From Leptoclinus maculatus (taxonomy: Eukaryota > Chordata > Actinopteri > Perciformes > Stichaeidae): a stretch of 64,000 nt of DNA. Shown here in pieces: positions 58,350 to 64,000 of this stretch. The first letter of the stretch is position 1, and each line of letters starts with the position of its first letter. The notes beneath the pieces were generated by a model. That model did no database searches. It was not told where the DNA came from and saw only the letters and a list, made by a program, of their open reading frames with translations. Both the position numbers and the translations under genes were made by a program. The stretch is from NCBI GenBank assembly GCA_032191485.1, contig JAVDOI010000007.1, positions 5,404,042 through 5,468,041 on the forward strand, given 5' to 3'.

Positions 58350-60250
58350 CAACTTTTATGTTTATTGCTTTCTTCTGCTATGTATTCTGGAGAAATGACA
58401 CATGGTATTATACCGACCTCATCGATGGGAAAGTATGAAGACTCCATCTTTTTTTTAATGGCTTTAACTGGTGCGGAGTAGACCAAGGGTTTCACCTGTT
58501 TGATGACAACACAATGTTGAATTTCTATTAGCTCACCACCCACCCAGTGGGTTTGTAGTTGCCTTGATATCAGCTCTTACCTAGTAGCTCTTTTCTTCTT
58601 TTTACATTTGTTTGTATCTTGTGAACATGAAGGCAGAACATATTGATCCATTAGTAAGGATGGAAGGCTAATGTTAAACGGAATATGATGCTGTGATATC
58701 GTCGCACCAAGGATAGACACACAGACTTTTAAAAGGGAGTCGTTATTTGAATAGAGGTGACACTGTTGAAATATTTCAAATACATTTTTCACACTCTTAT
58801 AAATTATTATTCAAATAACTTTAACTGCATTGCTTGCAAAAGGCTATTCAAAGCTCTGTTGGACGTTGAGCCACGCCAACACTCCCTGCCGATCAGATCA
58901 CCAATTGGCGATCTAGAGTAACCACGACTGGACAATATGAAACTCTAAACTGCAAAAATGCATCAAATATGTCAGGGGTACAAACCATGCCATACAATAA
59001 AAGAAAAGTACGACAGACATATGTAACGTCTATGGAGGTTAGAAAATACTGAACATTTGTGTGGAACCTAATTTGACACAGTTTTTAAAGTAATGTGCGC
59101 GCTGCTGTTTTATTGCATGTATAATAACACTGGGAGCTGCACAAACTGAGCCACAGTGCTCTGGCTGAAGAAATGAGATGGAAATGATTTGCAGTTGCCA
59201 GCTCGCAAACGAGATTGAATTCTTGAGATTCATGTGGAATCACGGAAGATGATGACATGCCAATGACATACCGGTCGGTTCCACTGAAAAGACTAGACGC
59301 ACACAGTCCAACATTAGAGTCAATTTCTTTTCTGTTGACGGTCTCTTCTAACTGGAGGAAATCACCACCCCGAAACGTCTGATGGCCATGCAACAGTGTG
59401 TCTGCCAACAAATTATAGGGACTGAACATCTATAACAAAGTGTCAGTCTGCTGCACTTCCAAAATTATTTTGAAATATGAGGCATAATTTACATGCACTC
59501 ACATCCCCTGAAGCTAAATGAATCATTCATGACAAATTGGTGGAGATATAACAGTGTGAAAGCACAATATTACTTTCATGCAGTCACCATGCATGGACAT
59601 CTCTGTTCCATTTCTAAACCCCTCACTTACTCTGGTTCTGTCAATCAAATTTAACAAGCTATAGATGGAGGGAGGCAGTGTCGGGGTGGGGGTAGGGGTA
59701 GTTGCAGCCCTCAGCCGGGGAAAAGAGTGGAAGTAAAGAGATTCAGAGGAGTGACGGAGAACTGAATTAAAGTAACTGCAGGTAGAGCGGTGCATGACAC
59801 CCAGCTGCTTACATTCTGAATCTACGGAGCCAAAGGTTTCACTTCAGGTTGTCCAAGCCTTCTGATCACCAATTAGGGACAGCCAGGAGCAAAGTACAAC
59901 ACAGTTGAGTCACTTTACTGGAATAAATGCTAAGTTGGGGTGGGAAAAATAATCACCCAGCGCACAGTCCTAATGAGAAGAAAACGCAATGTTTCAAATG
60001 TAGTTCGACCTCATCAAATCTTGAAACAGTATGAGTCCTGCATATCCACAGCAGGATGGAATAATTGAGCTGACATTTGGAGAGGGAGCAGGCAATCAGC
60101 TCCTCTGTGTTCTGTCTGCTGCACCTTTACCTTTGACTAAACTGCACTCCTTTTAATGTATTCTAAGAAAATGTGATTCTCTCTTTTTTCTTTTCTTCCA
60201 CTTTGGCATCCTCTTCCTTGCCTTGCCTCACTTTTCTGTTAAAATGCACT
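58350..60250. other. Upstream flank, nothing recognised
   Basis: Several 70-114 codon open frames on the minus strand (58313-58792, 59085-59429, 59523-59795) have no domain, signal peptide or splice context. Confidence 0.4.
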
Positions 60251-60254
60251 TATT

Positions 60255-60500
60255 AGCCACAACAGAAGTGTGGCTATATGGATAGCAGTGTTGGTCGATC
60301 TGTCCATCCACCTTGGTCCGAACTGAAATATCTGTCAGATGGATTGTCAAGATATTTTTTTTACATACGTTCATGAATCCAGAGGATAAATAGTAATGAC
60401 TTTGCTGATCCCTGACTTTACAAGTCATGCCACCATGAGGTTGACATATATGGTTCTATTTATTTGGTCCAATAGAGAGGCAAAGTCCTGCACCTTTTGG
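60255..60500 (-). repeat. Dispersed teleost repeat, family A
   Basis: 'actgaaatatctgtcagatg', 'tcatgaatccagaggataaa' and 'atgccaccatgaggttgaca' match the reverse orientation of the family at position 1. Confidence 0.6.
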
Positions 60501-60784
60501 TGGACCACCATGGGACCTTATCTCAGAAGACGAAACATTTTTGATCCCGTTTGAATTGTGCCATGAATTACACATATGATTTTGTCAATTTAATAGCTAA
60601 TTTAGCAAGTCAAGAGTCTAATTTTGTTGTAAAAATAAGACTGTGAAAGTAGGTAATTAGAAAGACTATACACCCAAAAGTCACGTAAGTTACGTCTATC
60701 TCGCTGAAGCTACAATGCCTTCGTACTAGGATTTATCCACAAGAACAACGGGTCTTGCTCGTTCTTTTGCTTCCCGCCTGATCA

Positions 60785-60860
60785 AAAGCAAGCGACTACC
60801 TCCGGTTCTGACGAGTGAAGCCAATGCGGAAGTGTCTTAAACTTCTCTCTACTCACCCCT
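60785..60860 (+). repeat. Dispersed teleost repeat, family B, short copy
   Basis: 'actacctccggttctgacg' and 'ccaatgcggaagtgtctta' match the copy at 42270. Confidence 0.55.
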
Positions 60861-61008
60861 CATGCCTAAACCTCACCAGCACAACCAATGAATGCAATGA
60901 GTAATAAGAGGTAGAGTGATAGGTCTTCATCAATCTGAAAATATCTAATATCGTAATTTTGCATAATAATTAGCCATGTGCTTCTTTTTTTTGTAGGGCA
61001 GGGGTCAC

Positions 61009-62310
61009 GAATAGGCGAACCGCCATCTGGATCCGGAGCCAGACGCCATTCTATCCGGACCCTGGACCTATAACTGATGGATACTTGAGAATTATTACAT
61101 TTTGACGGAGTGCTTCTATTTTAACTGGCGCAGCTTTTCCAGCCTTTATAGCACTTATTCAGCGGCCCATGAAACACACCGACCAATTACATGTGTATTA
61201 AAACCCTCCTGTTATGTTCGTTTCTTAGGTACAGCAATGATGTTCGCGGGTCAATTTGACCCGGTGCATGTTTAATCATCCAAAAGTTAATAATCCAAAA
61301 GTTGTCAGAAACCAAGTTTGTACCTCATCACCAACCCCATTACTAACAATTCAATCAGTATTTAGTGGAATGGAGTTATTCACCCCTCCATAGATCATAA
61401 TTCAATTAGGATGTTCAAACTAATGTTCAAACAATTTTTTAGGTACATTGCAAAAACCTAGATATAAATTGCATTAGTCTACCATGACATGTATTTTTTT
61501 CAAAATTTTTTTTACATTTTGAAACTTTCTTTTTTTCATGGGGTGATGTAGATAAATAGAGATGAGACACCTCTGCTTTTCAGGGTCATATTGACCCGCT
61601 CACTCAGAATCAAGCCAAATGAGTCATAAGGATACACCTCATACAACGAGGTGTGTATCTGTGTCTACACAGCACACGAGTGACATGTCGTCACGATGTG
61701 CTTTGTGCAAATACATTTTGGCACTGTCTTTATCATAATTTCTGCAGACAGTCTTGACTGATGTCTATTGGGTGAGGATGACCACTGTATTTCACAATGT
61801 TTTGACACAAATGTCTCGCTTGGAGGAACAGGTATATCCGTTTATAACCATTTTTTTTAATGTTGATTACACTAATTAAAGCAAGCAGAAGAAGTTTCAT
61901 ACAGAAAAAGTACTTTAAAATATTTTTTCTAGATTTTGAAACGGGTCAATTTGACCCGCAACATAACAGGAGGATTAAATCATATCACGTGATGCTGCTC
62001 AGCCAATGAAATATGTGTATTTCGTCAAGTTTCCCGACTCGAGTGAGATTTACACTCAGGGGGGAGAGACGAGGAAAGAGAACGAAGAGTAGGAGAATTA
62101 CGTGAGTCAGAAAAGACATTTTACATGATGTTCTCCAAAAGAGAAAAGTGGTCAGAGAGACCAGAGTCTTTAATGGACAGACTCTTACAGGTTAATTCTT
62201 CCCAAGGGCAGTTTAAAACCAGTATGTTTCATATGTTCAGAGACCGTGGCAAATTTTAAAAGCAGCAATGTGAAGTGCCACTACGTGACAAAGTATAACT
62301 CTTTTTAGCA
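61009..62310 (+). mobile_element. hAT transposon relic with BED zinc-finger remnant
   Basis: The left part (61009-61201) starts CAGGGGTCACGAATAGGCGA and carries the paired 'ggatccggagccag'/'ccggaccctggacc' motif usual in the 5' region of this hAT group. After an inserted TTAA-flanked element it resumes at 61975. At 62216-62305 the plus frame reads KPVCFICSETVANFKSSN then VKCHYVTKYNSF before a TAG at 62306. This is a BED-type finger with its CxxC pair and first His, but the last zinc ligand has become Tyr. Two further weakly conserved segments follow with stops. No right terminus was found. Confidence 0.7.
61202..61974. mobile_element. TTAA-flanked MITE (piggyBac-like) nested in the hAT relic
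   Basis: TTAA at 61198-61201 and 61975-61978 flanks a 773-bp element. The ends are inverted: CTCCTGTTATGTT with GGGTCAATTTGACCCG near the left, and the same blocks in reverse complement at the right, though the left end has two extra bases. The internal GGGTCAATTTGACCCG block is itself a 16-bp palindrome and occurs near both ends (61244 and 61943). No transposase frame is present. The piggyBac assignment rests on the TTAA target. Confidence 0.7.
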
Positions 62311-62744
62311 AACGTCTCCACTCAAATCCGAAATGAAGTCACAGATAATAAACAATCTAAGAGCCCAATATGATCAGAATCCTAACACGTTCATTCACTT
62401 CCCCACAATGATGTTAACTGAGAGGAATAGAGCTGAAACAAGTGGTTTCAATAACCACAGATAAAGTCCCTGCACACAAATTTATGTTATTAGAAGATGA
62501 GAAGAATATAATATCAAGGCGTTTGGGTGACATCACTTTACATCTGCCTTGTATGCGTGCGCATACATGGAATTTGTCTCCGGTTTCCACTCCGCTCTCA
62601 ATGTACATACAATACACTATTTTACAATTAACAAGGAAAAATATATAAGAATAAAAAAGGGCAGCAAAAAAAAGTAGGACAGATGTAGGTATAAACATGT
62701 AACAGCTATATACAATATAAGTATAAATATATCCCCAAATAAAA

Positions 62745-62747
62745 GTG

Positions 62748-62774
<27 letters not shown>
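62745..62774. repeat. (TA)n microsatellite at the LINE 3' end
   Basis: About 13 TA units directly follow the 3' UTR of the minus-strand LINE. Confidence 0.9.
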
Positions 62775-62778
<4 letters not shown>

Positions 62779-62807
62779 ATAGTGCAAACAGAGGTAGTAG
62801 TGCAATG

Positions 62808-64000
62808 TTATTTATTGTTCATGAGAGTGACGGCCAGTGGAAAGAAGCTGTTCCTGTGTCTGGTGGTTTTGGCGTACAGAGCTCTGTAGCGCCTACCAGA
62901 GGGGAGGAGTTGGAACAGCTTGTGTCCAGGGTGTGATGGGTCTGCAGTGATCTTTCCTGCCCGTTTCCTGACTCTGGAGGTGAACAAGTCCAGGATGGAG
63001 GGCAGGCTGGAACCAATGATCCTCTCTGCAGACCTGAAAATCCGTTGTAGTCTGTTTCTGTCCTGTTTAGTGGCCGATCCAAACCACACAGTGATGAAAG
63101 ATCAGAGAACAGACTGGATGATGCCTGAGTAAAACAGGATCAGCAGCTCCTGAGGCAGGTTGAACTTCCTAAGCTGGCGCAGGAAGTACTACCTCTGCTG
63201 GGCCTTTTTCCTGATAGTGTTGATGTTGGGGGCCCACTTCAGGTCCTGGGAGATTGTGGATCCCAGAAACTTGAAGGTCTCCACAGCGGACACAGTGTTG
63301 TTGAGTATGGTGAGGGGGGGTAGTGTTGGGGGGCTCCTCCTGAAGTCCACTGTCATCTCCACAGTTTTGAGCTTGTTCAGCTCCAGGTTGTTCTGATCAC
63401 ACCAGAGGACCATCTGTTCAACCTCCCGTCTGTACGCAGACTCATCACCGTCCCTGATGAGGCCGATGACCGTTGTGTCGTCTGCGAACTTCAGGAGTTT
63501 AACAGTTGGGTCCTCTGAGGTGCAGTCGTTGGTGTAGAGGGAGAAGAGCAGTGGGGAGAGCACACATCCCTGGGGGGCGCCAGTGCTGATAGTCCGGGTG
63601 CTAGATGTGATTTTTCCCAGCCTCACCTGCTGCGTCCTGTCAGTCAGGAAGTTAGTGATCGACTGACAGGTGGAGGCTGGCACAGTGAGCTGGGAGAGTT
63701 TGGGTTGGAGTATTGCTGGGATGATGGTGTTGAACGCAGAGCTGAAGTCCACAAACAGAACCCTTGCATATGACCCTGGGGAGTCGAGGTGTTGCAGCAT
63801 GTAGTGCAGTCCCATGTTGACTGCATCATCCACCGACCTGTTTGCACAGTAGGCAAACTGCAGGGGGTCCAGCAGGGGCCCTGTGATGACCTTCAGATGG
63901 GTCAACATCAGTCTTTCAAAGGTTTTCATGACCACAGACGTCAGGGCGACGGGCCTGTAGTCATTTAATCCTGTGATGGAGGATTTCTTGGGAACTGGGA
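62808..64000 (-). pseudogene. CR1/L2/Rex1-type LINE, reverse transcriptase end, broken
   Basis: A long minus-strand frame, open to the right edge, encodes reverse transcriptase motifs in order: VPKKSSITGLNDYRPVALTS, LFVDFSSAFNTI (block A aspartate), GAPQGCVLSPLLFSLYTND and KLLKFADDTTVIG (the FADD catalytic pair). The C-terminal part ends QLLPSGRRYRALYAKTTRHR then NSFFPLAVTLMNN and a TAA at 62808-62810. Two in-frame stops break it: TAG at 63189-63191 and TGA at 63102-63104. The endonuclease and 5' part lie outside the window. Catalytic motifs are intact, so decay is recent, but this copy cannot make a full protein. The exact clade is uncertain. Confidence 0.92.

Overview
This is nuclear DNA of a vertebrate, most likely a ray-finned fish of the percomorph group. 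Split coding exons with GT-AG borders, long AT-rich introns, dense microsatellites and several repeat families that I know from percomorph genomes all point that way. There are no bacterial or phage genes, operons or CRISPR arrays. The fish group is inferred from remembered repeat families; the exons are read directly from the sequence.

The one clearly functional gene is spon1 (F-spondin, an extracellular matrix protein) on the minus strand. Its first six coding exons lie at 51049-50824, 49661-49555, 36984-36851, 19162-19089, 18177-18055 and 17472-17324. The splice phases join without error into 271 codons: a signal peptide, the whole Reeler domain and the start of the spondin domain. The rest of the spondin domain and the thrombospondin type 1 repeats would lie beyond position 1, so bases 1-17323 are probably one long intron. 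Bases 51530-64000 lie upstream of the gene.

A decayed, still intron-containing coiled-coil gene of unknown family sits on the plus strand at 11209-13705, antisense inside that intron. An 87-bp exon-like segment at 23648-23734 sits in spon1 intron 3 and cannot be read through in the spon1 frame.

The rest is transposable-element debris. hAT-type elements lie at 9906-10948, 20690-21384 and 38409-39637, each with a perfect 8-bp target duplication; weaker cases are at 27032-27370 and 34444-35012. A BED-finger hAT remnant at 61009-62310 is interrupted by a TTAA-flanked element at 61202-61974. There are Tc1/mariner fragments at 53763-53960 and 56893-57227, a CR1/L2/Rex1-type LINE at 62808-64000 (minus strand), a tRNA-type SINE at 15348-15480, a hammerhead-like core at 2268-2294 and many copies of short dispersed repeats. 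One hAT copy has landed inside a minisatellite (20590-21712), and a (TG)57 tract lies at 52567-52681.

I found no convincing new multi-gene system. The observations most worth following are the nested coiled-coil pseudogene, the orphan exon, the nested transposons and a few strong palindromes in spon1 introns.
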